Positions 47,585 through 60,651 of a DNA stretch of 64,000 nucleotides are shown one piece after another; position 1 is the stretch's first letter; every line of letters starts with the position of its first letter. Under the pieces are notes generated by a model. It was not told the DNA's origin, made no database searches, and worked only from the letters and a program-made list of their open reading frames with translations. Position numbers and translations under genes: made by a program. This DNA is from Ailanthus altissimus (taxonomy: Eukaryota; Streptophyta; Magnoliopsida; Sapindales; Simaroubaceae). The stretch lies in contig OX327704.1 of NCBI GenBank assembly GCA_946807835.1, forward strand, positions 2,666,001 through 2,730,000. Direction: 5' to 3'.

Positions 47585-47615
<31 letters not shown>
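45851..47615. other. Intergenic DNA, no supported gene
   Basis: A less AT-rich stretch at 46320-46600 holds an (AAT)n run (46441-46460) and a 31-codon plus-strand frame beginning at 46479, but nothing is recognised. It might be part of a noncoding transcript. The rest is A/T-rich. Confidence 0.45.
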
Positions 47616-47765
47616 AGATTATTTTAACTTAAAATTTTGACATTAATTTTGAGTCGTAAATTTTTAATTAAAAATAGTGTCAATTTATCATTTTTTTCTA
47701 CTATTAGATTACAAGAAATTTATGACTCAATACTAATGTCAAATTTTAAAACAAAACATTATCCT
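47616..47765. mobile_element. MITE with inverted arms (about 150 bp)
   Basis: The left arm ...aaaattttgacattaatttt followed by gagtcgtaaattt pairs with the complement of the right arm, aaaatttgacattagtatt followed by gagtcataaattt. A (TA)n/(CATA)n run precedes it (47588-47614). The plus-strand frame 47637-47861 crosses it and is not a gene. Confidence 0.65.
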
Positions 47766-48077
47766 ACACAAAATTATATAAGATGTAAACAAAAAATAGA
47801 ATATAAAATAAAATTTTATGTCCTTTTTGACAATTTAATATTCAGAAAAATATTTTTATAATTATTTTACTGTATGATATATTAAATTAAGAATGTTTTT
47901 CTAATTAATAAAAAATTTCCATTATTTTATTTTATTTGTTGAAAATTTTCTCATAAAAAGCCTCAATAGTCATAAATAAAAAGCCTTACTAGTTTCTTTT
48001 CCGATTCAATTGAAGTCAAACCAGCATTGACTTTGTAGACTAAGAGACCATAATACGTCGTCGTTCGTCAAACCCTT

Positions 48078-48086
48078 AAACCCTAC
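48078..48086 (+). promoter_or_regulatory. telo-box in the PCC1 promoter
   Basis: AAACCCTAC lies 55 bp before the start codon. Telo-boxes (AAACCCTA) are common close to the start of plant genes for ribosomes and the translation machinery, which suits a tRNA-modification gene. Confidence 0.5.
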
Positions 48087-48140
48087 TTGCAGTTGGATTT
48101 CAGTTGTGCGATTCTGATTGGGCAACTGAAGAGAGAAATT

Positions 48141-51100
48141 ATGGCCGCTGCCGTAGCCTCCGGCGAGCCCCATTGGGAATTTAGCTGGTTTTAATTCTCT
48201 CTCTTTACTTTTTTTTTAATTATTATTTTTCAATTTTAAGCCATCATAGGTTTTGATACATATTCTATTCTAGTTTTGCTCCCATTTGTTTATACAAACT
48301 TTGGGCTTTGGATGATAATTAAATGTGGGTTTGATTCATTTTGTTCTTATATGTTTGTATATGTTATAAAAATTTGATTTTTTTAAAGGTGGGTTAATAA
48401 ATTTCTGCAAATTCTTTGCATGTGTTCTTTTAATGCATTGTTCAAGGTCTAAGATTGGTGTGAATTTTCTAATTCCTTGTTTAGAATGAATATGAGTTGG
48501 TCAATTGAGTTGCAGTATATGGAATAAATAGAAGACAATTGCTTGTGGGGTTTTGATTCTGTGGATTGTTATCTTGTCAATTATAAAATCACATGCTTGT
48601 GTGAGGGTTGGGGAAGCTTGTGTTGGTCTTTTTAGGGTTGGCTCTAGAAATTTTTGAACAGGTAAATCTAGACTGGAGTAAGGAGATCTCTTATTAAAGG
48701 TCTAATACTGAAACTTTGAAGAAATTTGAAGATGAGATAATTCTTCCCCAATCTTTTTGTTTTGGCGTTTGTCGTAATTTCTATCTAATGCACTGTAGCA
48801 CATTTTTTCAAGATCCGAATTAGGCACTTTTCTGTGCATGCAAAGTAATTTGTTTTATCTAGTTATAAGCTGTCTCAGAAAATGCATTGTAGCAGATGGC
48901 TATGAAAATGCAAGTGTTATTTTTTTTTTTTTTGTCTCCATGAGTAGCTCAAGCAATAAGTGGGTTCTTGATTCTAGTTGTTCATTCCGTATATGACCCA
49001 TAAAGACTAGTTTACTACTTAGCAATCTATAGATGGAGGCAAAGTCCTACAAAAATATGGAGGTAGTTGATATTGGTACAGTGAGAATGCTGTTTGACGG
49101 AGTTGTAAGGACATTGACTGATGTCACATCTCTGGTGATAACATCAATATCTTTGGTCCATTCATAGTACATTTGATTTTTAGTCAAGATGTATGGCACT
49201 TTGGCTGAACTTCCCTAGACACACATAACCATCAAAGTTCACCACCCTTACCACTAAACTAAGCTCTGGTATCAATGTTTAAAACACCAATTCCTCAAAA
49301 TAATTTACTTTTTCGTGTGTTTTGAACAAATGGCAAGGACCTTATTTACAGATTTTGTTGGATGGTATTTTTTGTTATTTTGAAAGGTCTTGTCACTCTT
49401 TCTTCCAATCACAAGCCACTATTTTCGCCAAATCTCTTATTTGTTTTTTTTTTCAAAAACCATGGGTATTAATTTATACCAGCATTTCAACTACCCCATA
49501 CAACTTGTTTTTTTCTCTATATTATAGTCATTCATTGTACCAAACCTCTAAAATTGATCTTACCATCCATTACAGATCCCCACCTTGGCTTAGATTTCTC
49601 ATAGTTTCTCTTCCACTGCTTTCTTTAATGCCTCTTATCCCTTACACACTCTAGTTAAGTCTAGATAATTCCTGAACTTACCTGGTGTACTTTTGCATAC
49701 ATACAAACACCCATATAACTCTTCAAGGTTGTGAAACAGAGGTGTGGAAACAACAAAATTTAATGGAGAAAAAATAATTTTAGTTTGTGGTCGGTAAAAA
49801 TGCCCCTATTAGTGCATTAGGATTTTGGAAAAATCATTGAAGGGTAAATATGCATTGTTGGATCTCATTTAGATTGTGAAAAAGATGAAATTATGGAAAA
49901 AGCACGCAATGCAATTTTGTTGTGAGAGAAGCTTCTTTAGAAGATACTACAGTTGGGTTGTGCCTGAAGCTAGAAAGCTTGTACATGATGAAATCACTTG
50001 CCAACACACTGTATTTGAAGAAAGGATTGTATACTCCTTAAATACAGGAAGGAAACTCTCATAAGAAAGACGCTTTGATGAGTTGACAAAGTAACTCTTG
50101 ACTTAAAATACTGATGTCAAGATTGAAGATACAAACCAACCCAATTCTCCCTAACAAGTTTAGGTATTGCCTGAATTTTATTGGAATACGTACCCGATAT
50201 AAGTTATGAAAGAAATATGGAAGAGAAATAAATTAAAAATCTAAGCCAGGGTGAAATTTTCTAATGGATGGTTTAGATTAGTTTGAAAAGGTTTGTTGTA
50301 ATGAATGACAATAGTATAAAGAAAATGGGGGAGTTGAATAGTTGGTAAGAATCGATAGCCATGGTTTAAGGAAAATGTTTGGAGTGTTGGTGAAAACAAT
50401 GGCTTGTAATTGGATGAAATAGTGGCAAGACCTTTCAACATTACAACAAATGCCATCCAACAATCTACAAATAAGTTCCTTAGCCATTTGTTCAAAGTGC
50501 AAACGCATCAAATCTTTGAATGTTAGTTTTCTAAAAGTGTATGAGCATATAGCTTAGGTTCTAGTAAAGAAATTGGATCATAAGGGGCTATGGGCAAAGA
50601 ATGAGAGTTTAAGCTGTTGATATTCTTGTAGTATCCTATTTTTTCCATGGTAATATTTTTGCTACTTTCTGTCTGTGGACATCGGTTAATAATCGAATCA
50701 TTTAAATTCTTGGTGTCAATAATGATTTTCATGTTTTATTTATTTCTCCATATTGTCATACTAACCTCAACATGTATAAAGTCAATTGTAATATCATCAA
50801 AAGGTAGGGATAATTCTGAAAGTTTAAGGAATAAACTGGCATGCAGTAAGAATATAATACCAGAACTTAAATGAGTGAACTGTTTTGAACTTCCAGGATT
50901 TGGTAGCTGACGAATATGAGAGCATCTGTGCTTCATTTGTTGTTTTACTATTTATTTCTTCATTTTTTCTTTCAGATGATTTGCAAGCTCGTTATCCACC
51001 TTTTGAGACCTAGTTTTAGAAGAACTGGACTTGAAATGTTTGCTTGTGTTTCATCTGCAGTGATTTTGAAGTAGATTTTGTGTCAGAAGAGAATGCTTCA

Positions 51101-51693
51101 ATTGTCTATACAGCTTTAGCTGTCGATAAGGAGGTGATGCCTCATGTGTCCCAGCCCAGCTCTTGCTTTATTAATTGTAGTGGTTGTTCAACTAAATACT
51201 CATTCGATTCCATTTGCAAATGCAGTTGCAACCAGACAAAGTGAAAAGGAAGATGTCAGTTGTTAACGGGAAGCTTTCAGTGTGAGCTTCTTTTCTTTGA
51301 CATTGTTGGTTGGAGCACTCTTTAAAAAAGTTAAATTTTATATTCTTGTTCTATATTATTCGATTAGATTTCATGGATTATCCCATGGGACGCTATTCAT
51401 TCAAAAAAAAAAAATTCTAGGCAGTTTTGTAAATTATTCTTTTCCATTTTTCTGCCAAGTTTTTTATGTTTTATTATAGAAAAGTCCCTGGAAAACCATT
51501 TTTGTATAGTATATCAACTTTGCCTGAACCTTCAGTTTAGAAATTTCATCATTTTGTTCTTTTCTGATCTGATAATAGGCACTTTGAGGCAGTTGAGGCC
51601 AGGTTTCTTCGTGCATCGTTCTCTTCATTTGTAGATGTGCTTACACTTGCTACAAAAACAATCGAACAGTTTGGTCAAGGAATGGAATTGTGA
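48141..51693 (+). CDS. PCC1: PCC1-like subunit of the KEOPS/EKC complex (4 exons)
   Basis: Exons: 48141-48187, 51061-51133, 51226-51281, 51579-51693. The sites are GT-AG, phases agree and the protein has 96 residues, the usual small size. The start is MAAAVASGEPHWEFS. The core has the Pcc1/CTAG pattern: strand FEVDFVSEENASIVYTALAVD, then E-LQPDKVKRKMSV, strand HFEAVEARFLRASFSSFVD, and a final helix LTLATKTIEQFG. Pcc1 is the dimerising subunit of the KEOPS/EKC complex (with Kae1, Bud32, Cgi121), which makes the t6A base at position 37 of ANN-decoding tRNAs. Intron 1 (2.87 kb) is large for so small a gene and holds an inverted repeat. The gene is convergent with ABIL, 1.75 kb away. Confidence 0.93.
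49316..50500. repeat. Long inverted repeat in PCC1 intron 1
   Basis: The arm 49316-49590 (tttgaacaaatggcaaggac...) and the reverse complement of 50243-50500 (tttgaacaaatggctaagga...) match over roughly 260 bp, with many substitutions. Both arms translate into related frames, which suggests the start of a retroelement gag or other coding relic present in two opposite copies. I cannot name the family. Confidence 0.65.
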
Positions 51694-53442
51694 TATTAAA
51701 TTATCTTCTGATAACCAGTTATGCTTGTTTATCAGTAGATTGAGCTGTAATTTACATCAGCAATTGGTAGCCCAGGAATTATTGTTGGATAATGGATTCG
51801 AAGGACATTTTTTTGTAACATGATGTTTGTAGTATTAATCTTTTACAGTGTTAGCAATGAATCACTGGAAAAAGCTGTGCCTAACTCTTAATTGATGTAT
51901 GAGAGATGGTAAAAACTTGTAGCAATATATTGAACTTTCGTTTCCTCTTCAGGATTATGCAGTTCCAACTTTAAATTATGGGTGCTATTTAGTTTAACCA
52001 GTAGAACTTCTTAAAATAGTACAAGAGTTTTTAGTTAAAACTTTGCTCATATATAATTTGTGTTGTTATAGTTACAAAAAATTTTGAAAAAAAAGTTTAG
52101 AACTCGAGACTTTGTATGTAAACCTTTAATGAGCAAACAACAATTGCTTAGTATTTTGAGTAAATTTCTCCTTGAGATTCAATTTGATTTAGCTCTACGA
52201 TGGATTTTCATAAAATTTATAAAATTTCAGACTTGCACAAGTGTTTGATGATTTTCAGATCTTGATAAGTGATTTAATGAATTTAAAAAATAAGATCTAC
52301 TTGTAATTTAATCAAACAACAGCCACAAAATTGATCAACAAAATTTTTGCCTTCATATAAATTGTAAATTTATCTTATGCATCCTCTTTTATCAAGACTC
52401 AAAGAGGTTGTAGTTATATTTTTACAAAATAATGCTGGTGCCCTTACATGTAGCTTTAGTGAATTTGTTAGATTGCCATCTGCAAATCAAAGTATAAGCT
52501 TAAAAAAAGGACTTCTCTTTTGTTGCAAATCAAAGAGACCAAACACGGTGTTGACACTTGTAACATGAAAATAAAAACTTGTTTTGAAACCTAAAGATTT
52601 GAAATCCCAATTCAAGCAACAGGTGTAACAGAATTTAAAACATTTAACAAACTTGAAAACATATAATGTAAGTAATGTTACTAGTTCCCAACATTGCCAA
52701 TCTCATATTAAAATAAGTGGAGAAAACCTATGCAGAATATAAGCGTTCAATTGCTTATCCTTTTAGTCAAGAAATGAAATAACTCTTAATATAACACAAA
52801 CTGGATAACTGAGCCTAAATAGGATCAAATATACTCCATGATATTTGTGAGAAAGTCCACTCTCTCATTTGAAAGAAAATAAAAACAAACAAACAAAACT
52901 TTCCTTGTTTCAATTCAAATAGGCAATAAAACTAGCTTAAATTGTAGCAATATAACTAGTACTCGATTTCTGATAAATGCATGTATATGAAGATGTATAA
53001 GACCTACATTGGTTGAGTCACTCAGAAGAATTAATTGATTAGAGAAGTGCAGACCCTTTCAGGCAAAAATTTTACCATGTCTGGCAAGAACAAGTTTTAT
53101 ATGAAAACAAAAAGGTAAGCTGAAAACAGTAACCATTTCATAAGAAGTGATATATCATCAACATTTTCTGCAAGTAACCTTATAAGATATACAGAGGTAG
53201 GAACCATCAAAATTTGCATAGAGAAGTACCAGTACTTGATGACTAAAAAATAATAATAATAACAGACAAAATCAACCTACTGCTAGTAATGCATAAAAAT
53301 TATACTATTAAAGGGAAAAAGAGAAAAAATCAAACAAGGGCAAAAATCAGAAAGTGCAAGCTCATAGTCATTCCTGTTTCCTTGACTCCGTCTTTCCCCA
53401 GTTGCTTTGCCTTTTCTTTTTTTAAGTCGTATATGTTTTTCA
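51694..53442. other. Intergenic region between convergent PCC1 and ABIL genes
   Basis: It should contain both 3' untranslated regions. No additional gene is supported. Small frames such as 52377-52568 have no recognisable content. Confidence 0.55.
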
Positions 53443-56244
53443 TCAGTATTCATCCAGGTAAGTATATAGCATGTCATCTTTCTTTGATTTGCGCCTACTA
53501 AGTAATGCCTTGAGAAGACGTTTACTTTTGCTGGGGTATTGTTCAATTTCTTTGGAGTTTTCCCTTTCAGCAGGTATACGCATTGAATGTGATTTTCGAG
53601 GCTCTGAAAGGTACTGCCCAACAAATGAAACTTTTAAGCTTTTGTTCAAAGGTTTTAAAATAAAGAAAGGGAACCAAGAGACAATGATGTGTTTCTATTA
53701 ACTTCAAATAGGGGCACAGCAATAATTTATTGCCAGATTAATTTTGCATTTCTCATTGAACTTAATAGTATAATAACTTAAAACTGTTTCTGTGTTCACC
53801 CGTAGTTTTGCATCGGAAGCATTTGGAGTGGTTGGTCTATTTGCACTTGGGGTCATAGGTCTTCTAGCATTTGGGGTTGTTGGCCTACTTGAGACAGAAC
53901 CAGAACGCAAAAGTGGAAATCGGTGTGGGGATACTGTTTGCTTATCTGCTTCATACAAAAACCCATCAGTAGAACATTGACAGGGAGAAAACTAAGCATA
54001 GAGGGAGACAGTTCAACATGCAGACAAACCTACAACTTTTTTGGGCATGGTTGAAGTAAAGGAAAAGGTTGCGGATCGCTGTGGAGGAGGTCGTGGTGAA
54101 GGTGAGGGAGAACGCCCTTTCCTGCAAAGGGCATTATTACTTATTACCACGGTCGACATCAGTCAATTTTGAAGATGCCACTTATTTGATGCACAATAAA
54201 ATAAAATATATAATAGCCTTACCTGAATGAAGATGCTGGGGTTTCCCTCGGGGTTTCCCTTGGGGTCTCTCTAGGAGTTTCTCTAATTGTAGCTCGAATA
54301 GCTTTGAGAAAGCAATCAATTTATCAGGACCAAGTCAAGTTACAGTATAGGTAGGAACATGATAAAAGAGATAAACAGGAGATAAAGCATACTACCATTT
54401 CTAAATTGATGCCAGTCATCCTCATCATCTAGGCTGCATCCTATGTACTTTGATTTGGTGCGCATGGCACCATGCATGGTCTCTCCAACTGAGCACAAAT
54501 TTGAGACATCAATAGCAAACTATCTTTGGCTCCATAGTTCATATGAAGAATAAAATTAATAAAAGGACAGCAAAATAACTTGCAAGGGAAAAGATAAAGA
54601 AGAAAGCAGAGAGGCATCTGTACCTGGCAGGATGTACCGCTTATGATACTTCGGAGTATTTATTGTCAGTGACTGTTGGGAGATGCCTTCATGATCAATA
54701 TACTCTTGGCAAGTCCGCAGTCTCTAACATACCAAATTAAAGTAGAAAAGAAGACTGTTTTAGTTGTTAATTTGGTTTGCATTGAGCAAAGGACAAATTA
54801 GAGATATACCTATCTATATCATCAGAATGAGAATCATGGTAGAAAGAACCCATTTACCGTCTAAGCATATACATGTCATATCTAGCAGTTAAAGTATCCA
54901 TGTTCACATCTCAATTCCAAATTTAAGGAATCCCCGTCAGGTTAAAATACACAGTACAACCATAGTAGATAAAACAGCAGAACTTTTAAATTTAAATGTC
55001 AGCATATTCAGTTGTGTTCATTTGGTCCAGGTGAGTTCCATTCGGTAACTTTAGTTTTTAATATGATACTGGAACCCATCAGTTCATAACTAATGTGAAG
55101 GTAAAACATTCAGAGATCAGCCATCATCAGCAGGATTTGCATTTTTACCAGGGCAGTATAGCTTAAGCAAGCAAAATGCGGATGTTAGAGAAACAAACCA
55201 CTGTACTCATCCTTCAAATTTCTTTGCAATGATTCAGACTTGTTCGAGTTAATTAAAAATTTAGAGCAGAAACAGTAGATTTATCCACTCATCCTTCAAA
55301 GTCATATATGTATTTTTTTTTAAAGGTCTCAATCACAGCAGAATGGACAACCCAACAATTTATAGCAGAATCCGAGCGTACCTGCTCAATGCAAGATACA
55401 CGAAGCTCTGTACCCAAAACTTCATCAACCTTTTCATCTAATAGATCATTAACCTTATATGTTACAGAACCCAGATGGTCCACAGTATTCACGAGAGCTT
55501 TGATGGCATAATCTTTCAATGTTTCTACCACTCTGCATATATATGAGATGGCTTTAGTTTCTCAGCATAAAAATAAAAATATAAGCAGTTATGAGAGTAA
55601 CTCACATTTGTTTTTGGTCATCATTGGTGTAAGACAGTTCAAAGTACTCGGCTGCAGAGTACAACTGGCTCCTCAGGTTCTTCAAATCCTGAAAGTAGAA
55701 ATCCGAAGTGTAAATTATGTAGGAATAATCCCAGAGTAAATATTTCCATAACTCATTAAACACATTACAAATTGGTGCACTTGCATCCATCTAACATGTG
55801 GATCAATAGTAGTGCAGTTCAACAGCTAACTACTGTAAGTCCTGTGGAGAAATAAGTTGAAAGTCACACACTTCTACACCATTTAAATCATAAGAACAAG
55901 TACCATGCCATTATACAAGAATTAGCTTCGAAAATATCGGCCCTAACCTGCCCACCTTTTTCTCTTTTTTCTTTGTTAAAGTTGATTTGCCTTCAAATTT
56001 TGACAATTTTGATGTGTAATTTTAGTTAAAAGCAATTAGTTGCATCAATAAGATTGCACAAGAGAAAACAATCTGAATAGAAAAGCTAGGATAGGCTTTC
56101 AATCTAACAAATAAAAGTTATGTGCAGTAACGTTAGTACCTTAAGACTATCAGAGAATAGCAAGCTCTGCTGCATAGAGACCTCATCATAATTAGATACA
56201 TTCTGAATCATCGGAATAGCAGAAGATGCAGTCATGGTACCCAT
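53443..56244 (-). CDS. ABIL: ABI-like protein (ABIL), SCAR/WAVE complex subunit (9 coding exons)
   Basis: Coding exons on the minus strand: 56140-56244, 55606-55688, 55382-55532, 54624-54723, 54396-54488, 54223-54301, 54030-54121, 53800-53945, 53443-53613. Phases agree and give 339 residues. Landmarks: N-terminal [57 protein letters not shown] (the helical part that packs into the WAVE complex), then KYHKRYILP. Next come four tandem RETP tetrapeptides (residues 184-199), a Pro/Ser-rich stretch, RPTTP-type repeats, and the conserved basic end [29 protein letters not shown] proteins take part in the complex that activates ARP2/3 and branches actin, shaping trichomes and pavement cells. The first ATG (MGTM) was chosen; a second ATG is three codons on. 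Which ABIL paralogue this is cannot be told here. Confidence 0.94.
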
Positions 56245-57480
56245 GGAGGATAAAATTAAACTCAGCAATCCTTATTCTGCAACAATTATGATGACCAGAT
56301 CGAAAACATAGTCCAATAAGCAAAGGAAGCAAAAAAAAAAAGGAAAGCAAGTAAGAATTGATCCTCAACCAAACGTTATTGAACAAAACATCTTTAACAA
56401 CATCAGCTCTATGCGTATGAGCCTAAATATGTTGGGTGAGAGAGACAAGAGAGGGAGTTAAGACTTTAAACTTCAATTCCAAATTGAACACTTTGAATTT
56501 ATAAATTGAAAATCCGAAAGAATCAACAAGGATGTGCCACCAACAGCAACAACATCAGCAACAGCACGCATGTGATATATAAAGAGAGCTAGAAAAAGAC
56601 ACTCTTGAATAACAAGTTACAACTAACAAGATATCAAAACTATTTATTTTCTGATTTAAATATAAATTATGATGATTTAAGCTTTACAATCAGAAAATCA
56701 AAATAGAATAAGCCAAACAGTACATTGCCGGTTGTCATGCCTCTGCAACTAACCAGAAAGCAACAGTTACAGATTAATAATCTACAAAAACTGAAATTTT
56801 ATACAACTGCAACTGTCACAGGAAAAAGAAAAGCCCATTTTGTCTCAATCTTCAACAATACTGTAATAGCAGAATAAGATATATTAAAGATAAATAAACA
56901 AACCCACCAAATAAAAAGGTAAAATGAAACCTAATCCGTAAAAACATCAAAAAGCTGAAATTTTTCAACAAAAAGAATCAATTTTGCTCCCAATTAAACT
57001 ATAATAATGAAAAATGTGAACTGGAATAGTACTTTGTAAACAGAATCAAATGAACCAACCTGGCTATATTCAAAATTTTGAAACTGAAGCTATAAGCTGA
57101 AACCCACTTGACATTCAAGTTCAACAATCGCAAAAAGTGAAACCCATATGGAGAAGAAGGCCAAAGTGGATATAAATAGGCCAAAAAGATTTAATTGAAT
57201 AAGACCAAATCAGGTTTGGTGTAAAAGAGTTAAGACTAAACAAGAGAAAGTGACAACACTAATCTGTATCTACAGTTAAGAGGATAAATAACATAAGGAC
57301 CATGCAACAAAGCAAAAGGCTAGTAATAAAGAAAAACAAGGTCAAAAAAATAAAGTGTTAGTTGTTGAAGAAGTGAAGTGAAAAGAAGAAGAAGAAGAAG
57401 AGGAGGAACAATTAACAAACATGGGCCATGATTGAGGCTAGCACGCTTATTTAAGACAGCAAATCACGGAGGAATCTTCA
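56245..57480 (-). promoter_or_regulatory. 5' untranslated/promoter region of ABIL
   Basis: No coding frame is present. On the minus strand a CT-rich run ((CTT)n, 57384-57402) like plant Y-patches lies about 1.15 kb before the ATG, so a 5'-UTR intron between there and 56300 is likely. The exact start is unresolved. Confidence 0.4.
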
Positions 57481-58579
57481 TTTTTCGGTTACTGGGGAGA
57501 GCTAAAGTCTCCATCTTTTTTGAAACAAAAACAAACAAACTGGTACAAGTTTGGTTCTTTATGGTTTTATATATTTTTCTTTTTTGAGTTTATTCATGGA
57601 ATTAGAACCCAATTTTTTGTGCACACTGCTCATCATTTGAAAACCTTTATTGGACCCACCATTTTATTTCTTTTATAGTAGGTAAAGTGAGAAGGGTCCC
57701 AGACTCCCACTCTGCAAGACCAAAGAGCTCAAAATTATTTGGGAAATTTCCCATTTTAATCGAAAAAATTCTTTTGGATTAAATTTTGACTCCGGTCAAA
57801 AAATTTAAAATATATTAATCACAAAATCAAAATTATATGCATTTGGCCTTTATTATGATTTTGCTTCTCGACTCTCGATCTCTCTTTTTCTCTCGGCTTT
57901 TATTTCAAATGATTCTAAATTTATAGATCGGTTTTAAATATTATATATTTTAAAATTTTAAATTAAAATATTTAATTATAGAGTTAAAAAATTAAAAATT
58001 AATAAAAATTGATGAATTTTTATTTAAAATTTATTTATTTTTTAAAAATATTTTTATAATTAATTATTAAAAATGTATAAATATAATAGTAATAATGTAT
58101 AAAATAAGTTAAAAATATAGATAAAATAATCTAAAGAAGATCAAAAATAGCATTCAAGCCATTGGACTCAATGTCACACGTCGGCGCGTGTATCACTCCC
58201 AAACATTGTGGACTAAGCGTCGAAGCGTGCGTTTACGTGCCAGCATGTAAAATTATGTGCTTAGCGCGTGGCCACACTGCGAGGCTCATAATGGCACCCT
58301 ACGCCATCTATCACGTGGCATTTAAAAATAATTGTAATTTTTTAATTAATTTAAAAATATATTAAAATTGTGAGTAAATTTATTTATTTATTAATAAATG
58401 TTTAATCAATTAATGTGTTTAATTTTATAATTTTAAATTATTTTATCAATATTATATATATTATTTTTTTAATTATAATTATTTTTAAAATTTTGTCATT
58501 ATTTGAATTATATAATAGTTAGTTATATGCTAATAATATTTTTTCTAATATTATATGTTAATAATTTTTTTTAAGAATA
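57481..58579. other. Intergenic DNA with a GC-rich island
   Basis: The region is mostly A/T-rich. At 58150-58325 there is a sharply GC-richer patch with repeated gcgcgtg and acgtggc/cgtgcc words. The 67-codon frame in it (58162-58365) shows no domain. It looks like a remnant of LTR or other repeat DNA. Confidence 0.45.
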
Positions 58580-58832
58580 AGAATATCTCAAAGGATTACG
58601 TAATTGTTAAAAATAAATTCTATCGATAAACTGTATATATTTATTCTAAGTTATGGGTTATAATTTATAATGTCTCAAAAGATTATATAATTGCTGAAAA
58701 TAAATTCTACCAATAAACTGTACATACTTATTCTAAATTATAAGTTATAACTTAGAATGTTTCAAAAAATTACGTAATTGTTGAAAATAAATTCAAACAA
58801 TAAATTGTACATACTTATTGTAAGTTATAACT
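58580..58832. repeat. 88-bp tandem repeat, 3 copies
   Basis: Units start at 58584, 58671 and 58759 with a(t)gtctcaaaa.attacgtaatt, and continue 'gaaaataaattctaycgataaactgtaca'. A fourth copy lies alone at 62163-62245. Confidence 0.85.
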
Positions 58833-60128
58833 AAAAGTCAACTAAAAATCTAACTTACAAGTAAATTTGTTGTAAAAATTGAACTTTATTGTTGGGCATG
58901 ACTTAAATATACTCAAACTTTTGGGTTGTGAGAACAAATCATGAGTTTGATCATTTAAATTATTCAGATAAATGTAATTTGAGTTAAACACTTCTTTAAT
59001 TTTAAAATTATTTGAAAGACACCATTAGTTGTTAATAGATATTGTCTCTTTTGACATAATTTTTTTTAATAATCTAATATTATGATTTTGCTCCTGTTGC
59101 ATGTATATTTAATAAAATATTTAATTATTAAAAATAATTTATTTTGTCTTTATTTATTTATAAAAAATTGAAAATGCTTTCACCTCTTTCTTTAAATTTA
59201 TTCTTTACTCTCCAAAAATCAAAATTTCAAAGCGCCCCTCCATAAGAAAAAAACAATTAATCTTTGGTTTTTAAAAAATATAAACTTCATTTTTATTTTA
59301 TAATTTATAGATAATATATACGATAATTTTAAATTTTATATTATTTTATTATTTAATAATTTTTTGACACATCAATTTAAAATATAAAATTTAATATATT
59401 ATTAAAAAGTGTAATATTACTTTTCTTTTAACATTACTCATCATTTTTTACTATTTAAAGGTAAGAATGTAAAAGCTTAAATATTAATAATAAAATAATA
59501 ATAAGAATGTTATAAAAAAAATTATTAATTGATTTGCTGGATAAGATGAAGGAATCAACTCCTTTTTCGGCATTAACCGTTTGATAAGGAGTAATCTTAA
59601 CTGTCTGATTTAATTTACGTGCCATCAGCGCAACTGATGAAATTGAAAAGGACATTATGGACCACCTACAACTTAAGCTCATGCAAGCAACTCTTTTTTT
59701 TTCAATTATTATTTTTAAAAAATAAAAAAACATCTGTACTAAAACTGGCATTACATCTTCTTCTTCTCTCTACTCTGAAAGTTAAATGAGTTTAAAATTT
59801 AAATTCTTCCTCCAAATAATTGAGGGTTGAGAGTATATGTCTTCTTCTACTTTGTTGATGATTGAATTTTTCTTCAATCCTCTTTTTTTTTTTATTAAAG
59901 ATTTCAAGGCTAAAATTTTCTTTTTAATAATAAAGAATCAATAATATATCATTTTCTTTTACTATATTGAAACATTTTTCTTATGAAAGATTCAAATTCA
60001 AACTCCTTTTTAAAATTAGCAATATATATATATTTTTAATTTATCAAGATTTTAAATTCAAATCTATCTATAGTATTTTTACTAGAGGTGTTATTTAAAT
60101 TTCCCATTTCTAAAATAAAAAATAAAAG
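58833..60128. other. AT-rich intergenic DNA
   Basis: No gene or element end recognised. The minus-strand frame at 59455-59751 is low-complexity and unconvincing. Confidence 0.5.
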
Positions 60129-60590
60129 AAATTTAGCTAGGGGCTACCTTTAATAGCAGTTAGGGGCTTGTAATGAATGTTAAACTCACTTAACTTTATG
60201 AACCATTTAACCAATCGGTCAGACAGGTCAGACTTGTGTAGGATTTGTTTCAACGGCTGGTTGGTTTGCACCACGATGGTATACACTTGGAAATAGGGTT
60301 GCAGCTTTCTTTCAGTTATGTTCAGTGTAAAAGCCAGTTTCTTGGGAGTGGAGGGTATCGAGTTTCTGGCTCAGTGAAGGCCTTGCTAGTATAGTACACG
60401 GGTCGCTGTGCCCTTTGCTCCTCTCTGGCGAATACTGAGCTGACAACCCATTTCTAGATTCCCAAGTATACTATCAGTGCCTCTCTTTGCATGGAAACTG
60501 CCAGGTGAACTGGTTCAGAGAGGTAAGTCTTTAGCTACTGAAAAGTTTGTTCGCACTCTTCTGTCCATCGGTTCTTCTCTTTTCTCTATG
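60129..60590 (-). pseudogene. Gypsy (Tat) RNase H remnant
   Basis: The translation shows WTEECEQTFQ.LKTYL, VYYTSKAFTEPETRYPPL, PYFQVYTIVVQTNQPLKQIL and DRLVKWFIKLSEFNIHYKP, the standard order of the RT-connection and RNase H motifs in Tat-type pol. A few stops are present. The plus-strand ORF at 60477-60884 is the shadow of this and the gag frame. Confidence 0.8.
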
Positions 60591-60651
60591 CCAAGAGACT
60601 TTCTAACTTTCATTCCAAACTGCGGACCTTGGTTTCAAGGCTTGATTCACC

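Noticed and set aside
55308..55511. 67-codon plus-strand frame
   Set aside because: Antisense to ABIL coding exon 3.
58162..58365. Cys-rich 67-codon frame as a small secreted protein
   Set aside because: No signal peptide, and it comes from an isolated GC-rich patch that looks like repeat debris.
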